Assembly: GCA_900314655.1 (NCBI GenBank)
Contig: OMWC01000002.1
Location: forward strand, 62,001-126,000
DNA from: an uncultured Prevotellaceae bacterium
GTDB lineage: Bacteria > Bacteroidota > Bacteroidia > Bacteroidales > Bacteroidaceae
Direction: 5' to 3'
Length of the DNA: 64,000 nt
Made by a program: the position numbers and the translations under genes. The notes beneath the pieces are model-generated. The model was not told where the DNA came from. It did not search any database and saw nothing but the letters and a program-made list of their open reading frames with translations. Every line of letters begins with the position of its first letter. Within the stretch, counting starts at the first letter, position 1. Shown in pieces: positions 44,870 through 52,997 of this stretch.

Positions 44870-45976
44870 GTGATTGAACTCGAAAGACATATAGAAATAC
44901 TGCTTCTTGATAATGACTGCGTGATCGTTCCCGATCTCGGAGGCTTTATGGCCCATTATTCGGAGGCACACTACGACGACAGTGACCAAATGTTCCTGCC
45001 GCCGTCGCGTACGCTCGGATTCAATCCTGCCCTAAAGATGAATGATTCGCTGCTTGCTCAATCATACATCGAAGCCTACGACATCTCTTATCCCGAAGCC
45101 TTGAAGCGCATTGAGGATGAAGTGAACGAACTTAGGCAACACATTGAGAATGAGGGCTATTACGAATTGAATGACATTGGCGTTTTGCGCGTCAATGAAT
45201 ATGGTAGCTATGAGTTTGAGCCTTGCGAGGCCGGTATTTTGACTCCAGCACTCTATGGACTGAGCAGTGTGGAAATAGATCCGCTTGAAAGCATTGCTCC
45301 GGCCTTTGTTGAGACGAAGACCAGACCTGTCAAGATAGAGACTGCCACGGATAGTGAAACCAAGGAAGAAAAGGCTCGGGAAGTTAAAATGACTTCGCCC
45401 CTTTTTGATGAAGACGATAATGATGACAAGGTACACATACGCGTAAGCGTGTTGCGCAACATTGCGGCCGCGGCCATTGCCATCTTTGCATTCTTCATGA
45501 TCTCCACCCCACTGAATAATGGTTCTCGCAAGGAGATGAGCATGCTCAACATGAACACAGAGACCTTGACGCGTATCTTGCCAAAGACTACCGTGCAAGG
45601 TGTGGCTGAGGTGAAGGGCATTACGGCAAAAGAACTCAACAAGAAGGAAGAAAAGGCTATCCCACAATCTGAAGTTGAGAGTCTTGAGACATCGTCTTCT
45701 TCCGTAAGCGAAAATCAGGAAGTGAAGCCTGAAGAGCAAAACCTTCCCTACTATACCATCGTCCTGGCTTCGCATGTCAGCAAGAAGAATGCTGCCGCCT
45801 ATGTGGAAAAACTCCATAAGGCCGGATTCAATGAAGCTCAGGTCTATAGCGGCCGTTCTACAACCAGAGTAATATTCAACCAGTATAAGTCAGAGGCTGA
45901 AGCCTATGGCGCACTCCATGAAATGCGCGAATATACAGAGTTCAATGATGCCTGGGTTTATAAGGTGGAAGGTTGA
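44870..45976 (+). CDS. HU-CCDC81-like domain protein with membrane segment and SPOR domain
   Basis: This 368-residue protein joins three parts. The N-terminal 130 residues (IELERHIEILLLDNDCVIVPDLGGF, then a second segment with ELNDIGVLRVNEYGSYEFEP) resemble the paired bacterial HU-CCDC81 domains, relatives of the DNA-binding HU fold. A single membrane helix (IAAAAIAIFAFFMIS, about 200) follows. A linker leads to a C-terminal SPOR domain (about 290-368: YTIVLASHVSKKNAAAYVEKL), which binds glycan strands stripped of stem peptides at division sites. The HU-like part would be cytoplasmic and the SPOR part periplasmic. The start is GTG 44870: an upstream TTG lies inside the -33 box. It is followed by the FHA gene after 23 nt. 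Confidence 0.85.
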   Translation: MIELERHIEILLLDNDCVIVPDLGGFMAHYSEAHYDDSDQMFLPPSRTLGFNPALKMNDSLLAQSYIEAYDISYPEALKRIEDEVNELRQHIENEGYYELNDIGVLRVNEYGSYEFEPCEAGILTPALYGLSSVEIDPLESIAPAFVETKTRPVKIETATDSETKEEKAREVKMTSPLFDEDDNDDKVHIRVSVLRNIAAAAIAIFAFFMISTPLNNGSRKEMSMLNMNTETLTRILPKTTVQGVAEVKGITAKELNKKEEKAIPQSEVESLETSSSSVSENQEVKPEEQNLPYYTIVLASHVSKKNAAAYVEKLHKAGFNEAQVYSGRSTTRVIFNQYKSEAEAYGALHEMREYTEFNDAWVYKVEG

Positions 45977-45999
45977 AATAATTAGATTCCCTTTTTGTT

Positions 46000-46533
46000 A
46001 TGAAACGCGTCCGTTGTCCGAAATGTGATAATTACATCATCTTTGATGAAACCAAGTATGAAGAAGGCCAGCAATTGGTTTTCCAGTGTACGGAGTGTAG
46101 CAAGCAATTCGGCATCCGCATCGGCGTGAGCAAACTCCACAATCGCCAGAAAGACGAGAACCCTGACGAGCAGGCTAATGAGAAAGGTTGCGGATCGATA
46201 GTGGTCATCGAAAACTGTTTCCACTACAAGCAGGTGATTCCGCTAAAGATGGGTGACAACGTGATAGGCCGCTATCAGAAAGGAAACCGCATCAACACGC
46301 CTTTTGAAACGGTTGATCCAAGTGTGGATCTCACGCATTGTGCCATCACCGTGAGCCGCAACAAGAAAGGCCGGTTGCAATATGTATTGCGCGATTTGAA
46401 TAGCAATACGGGTACATTCGTTGACAATGTGGAACTCAAGCAGGGAGAGCGTCGCAACATTGAGGACGGTTGTCTTTTTACCCTAGGTGCCACGAGCATT
46501 ATTCTTCGTAGTGCTGATTCAGCTGAAGAATAG
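46000..46533 (+). CDS. Zinc-ribbon plus FHA domain protein
   Basis: This 177-residue protein begins with a C-x2-C...C-x2-C zinc ribbon (CPKC at 6-9 and CTEC at about 30-33), of the MJ0042 kind. A forkhead-associated domain follows (about 85-175: MGDNVIGRYQKGN, DLTHCAITVSRNKKGRLQYVLRDLNSNTGTFVDNVEL), which normally binds phosphothreonine. The Arg and Ser/Asn positions of the binding site look present. It is probably co-transcribed with the HU-like/SPOR gene and may report on or recruit a phosphorylated partner of it. No Ser/Thr kinase is encoded nearby. Confidence 0.85.
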   Translation: MKRVRCPKCDNYIIFDETKYEEGQQLVFQCTECSKQFGIRIGVSKLHNRQKDENPDEQANEKGCGSIVVIENCFHYKQVIPLKMGDNVIGRYQKGNRINTPFETVDPSVDLTHCAITVSRNKKGRLQYVLRDLNSNTGTFVDNVELKQGERRNIEDGCLFTLGATSIILRSADSAEE

Positions 46534-46548
46534 ATTCCGTTAATTATT

Positions 46549-47190
46549 TCAGATATTATCGGGGCTTTGGACAAAGGTCGTAGCTCCGTTCTCTAAAAGG
46601 AACTCCCTGTCGCGGAATCCCCAAAGCACGCTGATACACGGCAGTCCACTATTTCTGGCCGTCTGTAAATCCACATCGCTATCGCCCACGTAAACAGCAT
46701 CCTCCTTCCCTACCCCTAACTGGCGCAGGGCTTCGTTCACCGTGTCGGGAGCAGGTTTCTTGCGCACGCCGGCTGCTTCGTTCTCACCGATGGCCACCTC
46801 TATCAGATTGCCGAAGAAATGGCGGATGAGTTCCTTGGTAGCCGTGTCAAACTTGTTGCTCACCACAGCCAACCGTTTCCCGCCAGCCTTCAGCCGTTCA
46901 AGCATATCGATGATGCCTGGATAGGGAGCAGTTGTGTCAAGTGAATGCTCCAGGTAATGACTACGGAAAATGTCGAAAGCCTCTTGAAAACGCGGATTGT
47001 CTTCACCGTCGGGCACGGCACGTATCATTAACAACCTGACACCGTTACCCACAAACTGGCACACTTCGTCCAGTGTGCGTTCCGGCATGTGACATTGGCG
47101 AAGCGCGTAATTCACGCTCGTTGCCAAGTCTTGAATCGTATCGAGCAGTGTGCCGTCCAAATCAAAGATATACGTGGAATATTGTTTCAT
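46549..47190 (-). CDS. HAD-family phosphatase (phosphoglycolate phosphatase-like)
   Basis: This 213-residue enzyme has all four HAD motifs: FDLDGTLLDT (nucleophile Asp10), VVSNKFDTA, Lys in VRKKPAPDTV, and YVGDSDVDLQTA. The helical cap after motif I is of subclass I, as in phosphoglycolate phosphatase and beta-phosphoglucomutase; the absence of the mutase-specific loop favours a phosphatase. Its ATG overlaps the malQ stop by 4 nt, so it is translated after malQ and might remove sugar phosphates, though phosphoglycolate is the usual substrate. Confidence 0.88.
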   Translation of the reverse strand: MKQYSTYIFDLDGTLLDTIQDLATSVNYALRQCHMPERTLDEVCQFVGNGVRLLMIRAVPDGEDNPRFQEAFDIFRSHYLEHSLDTTAPYPGIIDMLERLKAGGKRLAVVSNKFDTATKELIRHFFGNLIEVAIGENEAAGVRKKPAPDTVNEALRQLGVGKEDAVYVGDSDVDLQTARNSGLPCISVLWGFRDREFLLENGATTFVQSPDNI

Positions 47191-49886
47191 CTCTCCACGC
47201 CTCCTCTCCTACTCCGCTGAACCATCGTCAGGAGCTTCTGATTAAACTGACGCGCTTCCATCAGTTGTTCGATGGTCACATTCATCCGATACTTCCATTG
47301 GTTGTAGCAATCATACGGCTCATTAATACGTTCAGCACGTACGTCCTTCGCCCTCAGCATCGTATCCATGGCAAGCAAATCCTGAATGCTGAGCATACAA
47401 AGCATCGACGGGCAATACATGTGGCGGGCGATAATCTCCTCGGCCATTGATGCGGATAGTTGTTGAGGAGCACGTCCCTCACGTTGCATCATTGTCGTGA
47501 AGTAACGTTGCGTGCGTCCCATGTTTTCCTCCCACCAGAGGCGCAGGGGCGACATGTCGTGAGTGCTTATCGTGGCCACACTCCGGTAGGGATTGGCCTC
47601 CAGATGGGCAAACTCCATACCGAAGTCCTTCGGCAACGACTGTACTTCAAGCGTCAGGATACGCAAGGCATCCAGCACGTGGGGGACCGATGCCGGCAAG
47701 AGCCCAAGGTCTTCGGCGCATACCATCATGCGCGTGTCCTGAAGGATATCGCTGAGCAGCATGATGGCATGATGGGCCCAGAAACCGTTGTGGCGCTCAA
47801 AGAAATAGCTATTGTAAATGCGCATGAAAGCCTCTCGATCGTCGTGGCTCAGAATCTCGAACACCTGTTCGCGGTTGATTCCGAAACGTGGGTGATACAT
47901 GCCCTGTTGGCGTGAGTCTTCGAGGAAAAGCACATTGGAGATAAGCCTGTAGAGTCCTTCACGAATCCAGATGGAGTTCTCGTCGTTGCGCCCTTGGAAA
48001 GTTTGTTCCACTTTCCGTTGTGTGTCGTATTCGGCGCGGAGGGAATAGAGTCCGTAGGGCTGGCGAATAAGGAAATTGTCCTTCACGTATTGCGCATGGA
48101 TGCCGAAAATCTTATCGAGGATGGCATCATTGATGAAGGGATGCGTATAGATATCTTGCCGGAAAGGCAGGCCCATCTGCTCTATCTCCTCGGCACTCAT
48201 GGGCAAGGCCGGCTGATAGTGGCCCATTGTAGCATAGACGGCTGTCTGCGGAATCTCCCACACGCGGAAGAACCCGATGATATGGTCAATGCGGAAAAGG
48301 TCGAAGTATTGCTCCATCCATTGGAACCTGCGGCGGAACCATGCTGTGATAGTGAGCTGAGGCATAGGTTTCCCGGAAACTTTGGAATTTTCGGATCCTT
48401 CAGAATCCTCCAAGCGGTAAGTGGGGAATCCCCAATTCTGGCCATTGGGATGATATATGTCTGGAGGCGTACCTGTCTGCATGTCCAGATGGAAGAATTC
48501 AGGATGCTTCCACGTCTCCACACTATCGCGATAGACGCCGATGGGCAGGTCGCCCTTGAGCGATACGCCCTTGCTGCGGGCATAGTCGGCAGCCGCCTTC
48601 AGCTGTTTGTGCAGATGATATTGAACATAATAGATTTCCTCCACTTCAGGGCCTGGTTCCACCTCTTTCCAATCGGCCACGCGTGACGTATGGTTTTTGT
48701 CGCGTAGCACGCAGAAGGCTGCATAGTCGGGAAGCCAATCCTTGTTTTCGGCAAAGAATGTCTTGAAATCCTCCGTCTGGAATGTGTCGCTGCCCTGTTC
48801 CACGAACGACTGGTGCACGTAGGCTGACTTCACTCGGTCAACGGCCAGATAGTCGCTATCGCGCATGGCATTGAGCTCACGCCGCTGACGCTTGAAGCGG
48901 CCTGTCATCTGTTCGTCATGCAAAGGTGGCAGTTGTTCCAGATCCAAGTAGTGGGGATGAAGCGCAAAGGCCGATATGATATTATAAGGATGAGAGTCGG
49001 TCCATGAGTGGGTGCTGGTGGTGTCGTTGACGGGAAGCAGTTGGATAATGCGCAATCCTGTCAGGGAAGCCCAGTCGGCCATCCGTTTAAGGTCACCGAA
49101 ATCGCCTACGCCGCAACTGTGTTCAGAGCGCAACGAGAATACCGGCACCACAACTCCAGCAGCCTTCATCGGACTTTCCTTCAGTCGCAAAGAATCTCCA
49201 TATAGCACGAGCACTTCCCCATCGCTGACCGTGTGGTTGCCGTTCGTGCGGTTGTCGCCTTCTTCCCATGTCTTCAGCTGCCGCTTATTGTCGTCGATGA
49301 CCACATATTTATATTCAAGCGGCAAGGCCATGCCGTCAACATTCACCGAGAGAATCCAGTCGAACTCACCGATATGTTGCAGGGGCAGGTAGCGAGTGGG
49401 ATTCCAGTTGCCGATGGCAGGATGATTGCCTATGAGAGCTAGCGACTCTCCGTCGTGCAGCTGAGGCGCCGAGACGCGGAAGATGATAGTCTTGCGGAAA
49501 AGAGGCAGTGCCAATGGAATGATGCCCGGCTGATAGCGCTTATTAAAAAAGGTATAGAGCGGATAGTTGAGCGGACGGTCGCGCCAGAGGTCGGCAAAGA
49601 CGAAGGTCTTCATACTGTCGGCAGCATAGGTACGCTTCACCTGGTTCCACTCTCGGCGAAGCACGCGGCCGTCACCGTCTTCCACCTGATAGACATACTG
49701 GAATGAAAGGATCGAACGCTGGCGCGACTCCATCAGCACCACGTCGAGAGTCCATTCCGTGCCGTCCTGGGTCTGCATCAGGAAATTCTGCTCACGCTCG
49801 CGCCGGTCGCTCGTAACATAGTTCACCACGACGTGCATCTGCTGTCCCCATTCCGTATTATATTGAATAATGAATTTCAGTTTCAT
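47187..49886 (-). CDS. malQ: 4-alpha-glucanotransferase with two N-terminal starch-binding domains
   Basis: This 899-residue GH77 enzyme moves alpha-1,4-glucan segments during starch, glycogen or maltodextrin use. Two CBM20-like domains occupy about 1-120 and 125-245 (the second with SLALIGNHPAIGNWNPTRYL). The catalytic barrel begins at about 270 (GVVVPVFSLRSEHSCGVGDFGDL). Catalytic residues are the Asp of FRIDHIIGFFR, the Glu of VCAEDLGLLP and the Asp of ISTHDMSPLR. Plant DPE2 has the same layout. I prefer ATG 49886 (MKLKFIIQYNTEWGQQ) to one six codons upstream, since the -7 element ends 4 nt before it. Confidence 0.95.
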   Translation of the reverse strand: MKLKFIIQYNTEWGQQMHVVVNYVTSDRREREQNFLMQTQDGTEWTLDVVLMESRQRSILSFQYVYQVEDGDGRVLRREWNQVKRTYAADSMKTFVFADLWRDRPLNYPLYTFFNKRYQPGIIPLALPLFRKTIIFRVSAPQLHDGESLALIGNHPAIGNWNPTRYLPLQHIGEFDWILSVNVDGMALPLEYKYVVIDDNKRQLKTWEEGDNRTNGNHTVSDGEVLVLYGDSLRLKESPMKAAGVVVPVFSLRSEHSCGVGDFGDLKRMADWASLTGLRIIQLLPVNDTTSTHSWTDSHPYNIISAFALHPHYLDLEQLPPLHDEQMTGRFKRQRRELNAMRDSDYLAVDRVKSAYVHQSFVEQGSDTFQTEDFKTFFAENKDWLPDYAAFCVLRDKNHTSRVADWKEVEPGPEVEEIYYVQYHLHKQLKAAADYARSKGVSLKGDLPIGVYRDSVETWKHPEFFHLDMQTGTPPDIYHPNGQNWGFPTYRLEDSEGSENSKVSGKPMPQLTITAWFRRRFQWMEQYFDLFRIDHIIGFFRVWEIPQTAVYATMGHYQPALPMSAEEIEQMGLPFRQDIYTHPFINDAILDKIFGIHAQYVKDNFLIRQPYGLYSLRAEYDTQRKVEQTFQGRNDENSIWIREGLYRLISNVLFLEDSRQQGMYHPRFGINREQVFEILSHDDREAFMRIYNSYFFERHNGFWAHHAIMLLSDILQDTRMMVCAEDLGLLPASVPHVLDALRILTLEVQSLPKDFGMEFAHLEANPYRSVATISTHDMSPLRLWWEENMGRTQRYFTTMMQREGRAPQQLSASMAEEIIARHMYCPSMLCMLSIQDLLAMDTMLRAKDVRAERINEPYDCYNQWKYRMNVTIEQLMEARQFNQKLLTMVQRSRRGGVER

Positions 49887-49890
49887 ATCG

Positions 49891-49898
49891 CAAAGATA
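49891..49898 (-). promoter_or_regulatory. -7 element of malQ
   Basis: TATCTTTG on the minus strand matches TAnnTTTG and ends 4 nt before the chosen ATG. No clear -33 TTTG at the usual spacing. Confidence 0.5.
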
Positions 49899-49948
49899 CT
49901 CCAAAAAGCCGAATTAAAGAAATTTTTCGGGGAATTTAAACAAGTTTA

Positions 49949-49980
49949 TTTGTATTTGTCCTCACTTCTTTGTAACTTTG
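49949..49980 (+). promoter_or_regulatory. mltG promoter (-33 TTTG, -7 TAACTTTG)
   Basis: TTTG (49949-49952), 20 nt, TAACTTTG (49973-49980): full consensus match. The ATG follows 26 nt later. Confidence 0.82.
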
Positions 49981-50006
49981 CCAAGATTTTCAAAACATCA
50001 TTCATT

Positions 50007-51029
50007 ATGAAAGTAAGCGCTAACAAGTATTTCGGCACGATGCTCGTCTGTATCCTGCTCATTGCAGGCATCCTATACTATTTCTTCTTTTCGTCAATGA
50101 CCGGGAATGACAAGACTCTGTATCTCTATATCGACCAGAACGACAACATCGATTCCGTGCTGGTGAAACTCAAGGACATTTCGTCTGAGCATGGGCTGTT
50201 CGCTTTCCAGACACTGGCCCGCCATACCAATTACAAAGAAAAAATCCGCACCGGACGCTATGGCATCAAGCCCTCAGAAGGCGCATTCACAGCTTTCCGC
50301 CACATCAAGAACGGTATGCAAGAGCCTCTCAACCTGACCATTCCCTCCGTACGCACAATGGATAGGCTGGCGGCTTTCCTGTCGCAGAAACTGATGCTCG
50401 ACAGCACCGAAATCATCACGGCCCTGAACGACTCTGCCATTTGCCGGAAGTATGGATACACCAAGGAGACCATGCCCTGCATGTTCATTCCTAATACCTA
50501 CGACATCTATTGGAACGTGAGCACCGAAACATTGCTCGACCGCATGAAAAAGGAAAGCGACAAGTTCTGGAATAAAGAGCGCACCGACAAGGCCAACGCC
50601 CTGAAACTCTCACCCCAGCAGGTCATCACCATGGCCAGCATCGTCGACGAGGAGACGGCCAACGACCAGGAGAAGCCCATGATAGCAGGCATGTACTACA
50701 ACCGCCTGAACACCGGAATGCCCCTGCAGGCAGACCCCACCGTGAAGTTTGCCATCGGCGACTTCTCGCTGAAGCGTATCTACAACAATATGCTCTTCGT
50801 GAACAGCCCCTACAACACCTACCGCAACACGGGACTTCCTCCAGGCCCTATCCGCATTCCGACGGTTGCAGGTATCGATGCCGTGCTCAATTTGGTTCAC
50901 CATGAGTATCTCTATATGTGTGCCAAGGAGGATTTCAGTGGCACCCACAACTTTGCCCGCACTTATGCAGAGCATCTGGCCAATGCGGCCAAATATTCTG
51001 CCGCCCTCAACAAACGGGGCATCAAATGA
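50007..51029 (+). CDS. mltG: Endolytic peptidoglycan transglycosylase MltG (YceG)
   Basis: This 340-residue protein cuts newly made glycan strands and sets their length. A membrane anchor (about 10-30) is followed by a LysM-like region and the YceG domain. Family motifs visible are MPCMFIPNTYDIYWN, MASIVDEETANDQEKPMIAGMYYNRLNTGMPLQADPTVKFA and YNTYRNTGLPPGPIRIP. The acidic stretch that holds the catalytic Glu reads DEET (214-217); relatives I recall usually have Glu at the first of these positions. The stop is followed after 15 nt by a 22-nt repeat array. Confidence 0.92.
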   Translation: MKVSANKYFGTMLVCILLIAGILYYFFFSSMTGNDKTLYLYIDQNDNIDSVLVKLKDISSEHGLFAFQTLARHTNYKEKIRTGRYGIKPSEGAFTAFRHIKNGMQEPLNLTIPSVRTMDRLAAFLSQKLMLDSTEIITALNDSAICRKYGYTKETMPCMFIPNTYDIYWNVSTETLLDRMKKESDKFWNKERTDKANALKLSPQQVITMASIVDEETANDQEKPMIAGMYYNRLNTGMPLQADPTVKFAIGDFSLKRIYNNMLFVNSPYNTYRNTGLPPGPIRIPTVAGIDAVLNLVHHEYLYMCAKEDFSGTHNFARTYAEHLANAAKYSAALNKRGIK

Positions 51030-51044
51030 TGACTTCCATTTCAT

Positions 51045-51154
51045 CGGATGATACTTTGGCTTCCATCGGATGATACTTTGATGCCCAGCGGATGATACTT
51101 TGAAGCCCAACGGATGATACTTTGGAAGGCAACGGATGATACTTTGAAAAAGGG
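51045..51154. repeat. 22-nt tandem repeat array, five CGGATGATACTTTG cores
   Basis: The 14-nt core CGGATGATACTTTG starts at 51045, 51067, 51089, 51111 and 51133, always 22 nt apart and with no mismatch. The 8-nt linkers vary: GCTTCCAT, ATGCCCAG, AAGCCCAA, GAAGGCAA, AAAAAGGG. The array fills the gap between the mltG stop and the PagL-like start. It is the reverse complement of the core at 18.5 kb, and two linkers nearly match there too (GCTTCCAA and AAAGGCAA on the minus strand). Confidence 0.97.
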
Positions 51155-51159
51155 AGGAT

Positions 51160-52443
51160 ATGAAAAGAATCTGTACGATAGCATTATGGCTCACGGCTGT
51201 CATGGCTGAAGCTGCGCCTGCCGATACTATACGCCACCACTGGGGAGCGGAACTCAGCGTGATGCCTGGACGTGCCATCGTGATGGATCAATGGCAAAGC
51301 AAATGGCAGAAAGACAAACAGAACCTGGCCTTCGACCTCAAACTCATTCACGCCTATCTGCCTTCCGACAGCAATGACTACGCCCGCGACTATGGCTTCC
51401 CTACCCTTTCGGCAGGCATCAAATGGAGCCTGAACCATGGTATCACCCTGCACAAGGGCGAAGAATTCTGGGGTAAAGAACAAAATGCGCTGAAAGAAGT
51501 GGACTACGACTCACAGCTGGGCAACGCCATCTCCTTCTACGGACAGTTTGCCCGTCAGCTGCTCCGAACCCGCCGGTGGGAAATCGACTACACACTGAAC
51601 TTCGGCGTGGCCTGGAGCCAACATATATATAATAAGGAGAACAACATCGACAACGAACTCATCGGTTCGCGCTGGAATATCTTCTTCGGAGCCGGTGCCC
51701 ATGCCACGTGGCACTTCGCCCACGACTGGGGCTTGCGTCTGGGCATCGACTATTACCACCACAGCAACGGCGCGCTGAACCGCCCCAACAAGGGTGTCAA
51801 CATCGTAGGGCCCTCGATAGGCATGGTCTATCAGCCCTACTATGAAGCCTCCATCCCCACCCAGCTGATTCCAACCCGTCGCTTCCAGCCCTATACCTAT
51901 CTCAACTTCTATGCATCCATCGGCGGACGCACGCTGATGGAAGAATGGCAGCAGACACAGTTCTATACCAACCCCGACGAGAAAGACTACCGCACCGACT
52001 CGTTCAGATGCTATCTGGCCTACAGCTTCGGAGCCGACGTGATGTACCGCTACGCCCGTCGATGGGCTTCCGGCATTGGGGTTGACGTGTTTTACGCCAC
52101 CTACGACGACCGCATCCGCGAAATCTCCCTTCAGCGCAACGATCCTTCCCGGATCAGCCCGTGGTCAGTCGGAATAGCCGCCAAGCACGAAGCCTTCTTC
52201 GGCAACCTGTCGCTCAATGTGGCACTCGGTTTCTATATATATCGCCACATGGGCCAATGGGCAAAGGAATTGGAGAAGCCCTACTACGAACGCGTCGGAG
52301 TGAACTACCGATTCAAGAAGGCAGGAAACGTTAAAATCGGTGTCAACGTGAAGGCCCATTTGACGAAAGCCGACCTCACGGAAGTCGTAATTTCCTATCC
52401 TACAACAATTTTCACAAAGAAAAATCGAAAAAAACTCAAATAA
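51160..52443 (+). CDS. PagL-like lipid A deacylase / acyloxyacyl hydrolase
   Basis: This 427-residue outer-membrane protein has a signal peptide (cleavage near AEAAPA, about 16-21) and a beta-barrel pattern. The PagL signature is visible as YYHHSNGALNRPNKGVN at about 205-221, giving the catalytic His-x-Ser arrangement of lipid A 3-O-deacylases. It would trim acyl chains from lipid A. It is longer than Pseudomonas PagL (about 170 residues), as is usual in Bacteroidota. It has GGGAGG only 2 nt before the ATG, an odd ribosome site, and the 22-nt array directly upstream instead of a recognisable promoter. Confidence 0.82.
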   Translation: MKRICTIALWLTAVMAEAAPADTIRHHWGAELSVMPGRAIVMDQWQSKWQKDKQNLAFDLKLIHAYLPSDSNDYARDYGFPTLSAGIKWSLNHGITLHKGEEFWGKEQNALKEVDYDSQLGNAISFYGQFARQLLRTRRWEIDYTLNFGVAWSQHIYNKENNIDNELIGSRWNIFFGAGAHATWHFAHDWGLRLGIDYYHHSNGALNRPNKGVNIVGPSIGMVYQPYYEASIPTQLIPTRRFQPYTYLNFYASIGGRTLMEEWQQTQFYTNPDEKDYRTDSFRCYLAYSFGADVMYRYARRWASGIGVDVFYATYDDRIREISLQRNDPSRISPWSVGIAAKHEAFFGNLSLNVALGFYIYRHMGQWAKELEKPYYERVGVNYRFKKAGNVKIGVNVKAHLTKADLTEVVISYPTTIFTKKNRKKLK

Positions 52444-52468
52444 ATTTTCGTTTCTTGCCAAAAAGCAG

Positions 52469-52476
52469 TATCTTTG
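52469..52476 (+). promoter_or_regulatory. -7 element of the HU gene
   Basis: TATCTTTG matches TAnnTTTG, 33 nt before the HU ATG. TTTC at 52446-52449 is a weak -33. Confidence 0.6.
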
Positions 52477-52509
52477 CATCCCGAAATTAATCAAATAATA
52501 GATAAAGAG

Positions 52510-52794
52510 ATGACAAAAGCAGAAATTATCGAGGATATCGTTCAAAAAACAGGTATCGCCCGTAAAGATGTTGCCACCACTGTAGAAGCATTTATGGAGT
52601 CTGTCAAAGACTGCATGCTCGAAAAGAAAGAGAATGTCTATCTGCGTGGTTTCGGTACGTTTGTTGTGAAGCATCGCGCCGAAAAGACTGCTCGCAACAT
52701 CAGCAAAAACACTACGATTGTAATTGCAGCCCACGACTTCCCCAGCTTTAAGCCCGCCAAGAGCTTCGTCGCCAAGATGAAGGGTGAGGAATAA
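52510..52794 (+). CDS. HU-family DNA-bending protein
   Basis: This 94-residue protein is a typical HU/IHF subunit: MTKAEIIEDIVQKTGIARKDV, then VYLRGFGTFVVKHRAEKTARNISKNTTIVIAAHDFPSFKPA. The RNISKNTTIVI arm corresponds to the beta-ribbon that enters the DNA minor groove. The arm reads AAHDFPSFKPAKSF where many HUs have P-x-F-x-x-G-K. It starts at ATG 52510; the upstream in-frame codons overlap the promoter. The small basic protein and rng follow on the same strand. Confidence 0.95.
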   Translation: MTKAEIIEDIVQKTGIARKDVATTVEAFMESVKDCMLEKKENVYLRGFGTFVVKHRAEKTARNISKNTTIVIAAHDFPSFKPAKSFVAKMKGEE

Positions 52795-52862
52795 GCACAC
52801 GGAGAAAAGTGGATAATTCAGAGAGACTGACACTATTGTATTAACATTAAATATTTAAAGTT

Positions 52863-52952
52863 ATGCCAAACGGAAAAAAGAAAAAGGGCCACAAGATGGC
52901 TACACACAAGCGTAAGAAGAGACTGAGAAAGAATCGTCATAAGAGCAAGTAA
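52863..52952 (+). CDS. 29-residue basic protein, bS22/mS38 (AURKAIP1/COX24)-like
   Basis: A 29-codon frame encodes a protein that is more than half Lys, Arg and His, with core KMATHKRKKRLRKNRHK. This matches the short COX24_C/AURKAIP1 motif of mitochondrial ribosomal protein mS38 and actinobacterial bS22, so it is probably a small-subunit ribosomal protein. It lies between HU and rng, an arrangement in which an rRNA-processing enzyme follows a ribosome component. The final codons form one arm of a perfect 14-bp hairpin. There is no Shine-Dalgarno sequence. It is easily missed because of its size. The assignment rests on motif resemblance only. Confidence 0.75.
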   Translation: MPNGKKKKGHKMATHKRKKRLRKNRHKSK

Positions 52953-52969
52953 GCCTACTTGCTCTTATG
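52938..52969 (+). terminator. Strong hairpin overlapping the stop of the bS22-like gene
   Basis: CATAAGAGCAAGTA (52938-52951) pairs perfectly with TACTTGCTCTTATG (52956-52969) around a 4-nt loop. The left arm is the end of the coding region. Only a short TTT follows, so it may be a partial terminator, an RNase processing site or a stabiliser before rng, which starts 28 nt later. Confidence 0.7.
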
Positions 52970-52997
52970 GCTTTAAACCACATCAAGAGCAGAAGAA

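Noticed and set aside
51045..51154. CRISPR array
   Set aside because: Cores are 14 nt and linkers 8 nt, far too short for spacers, and no cas genes are present in the window.
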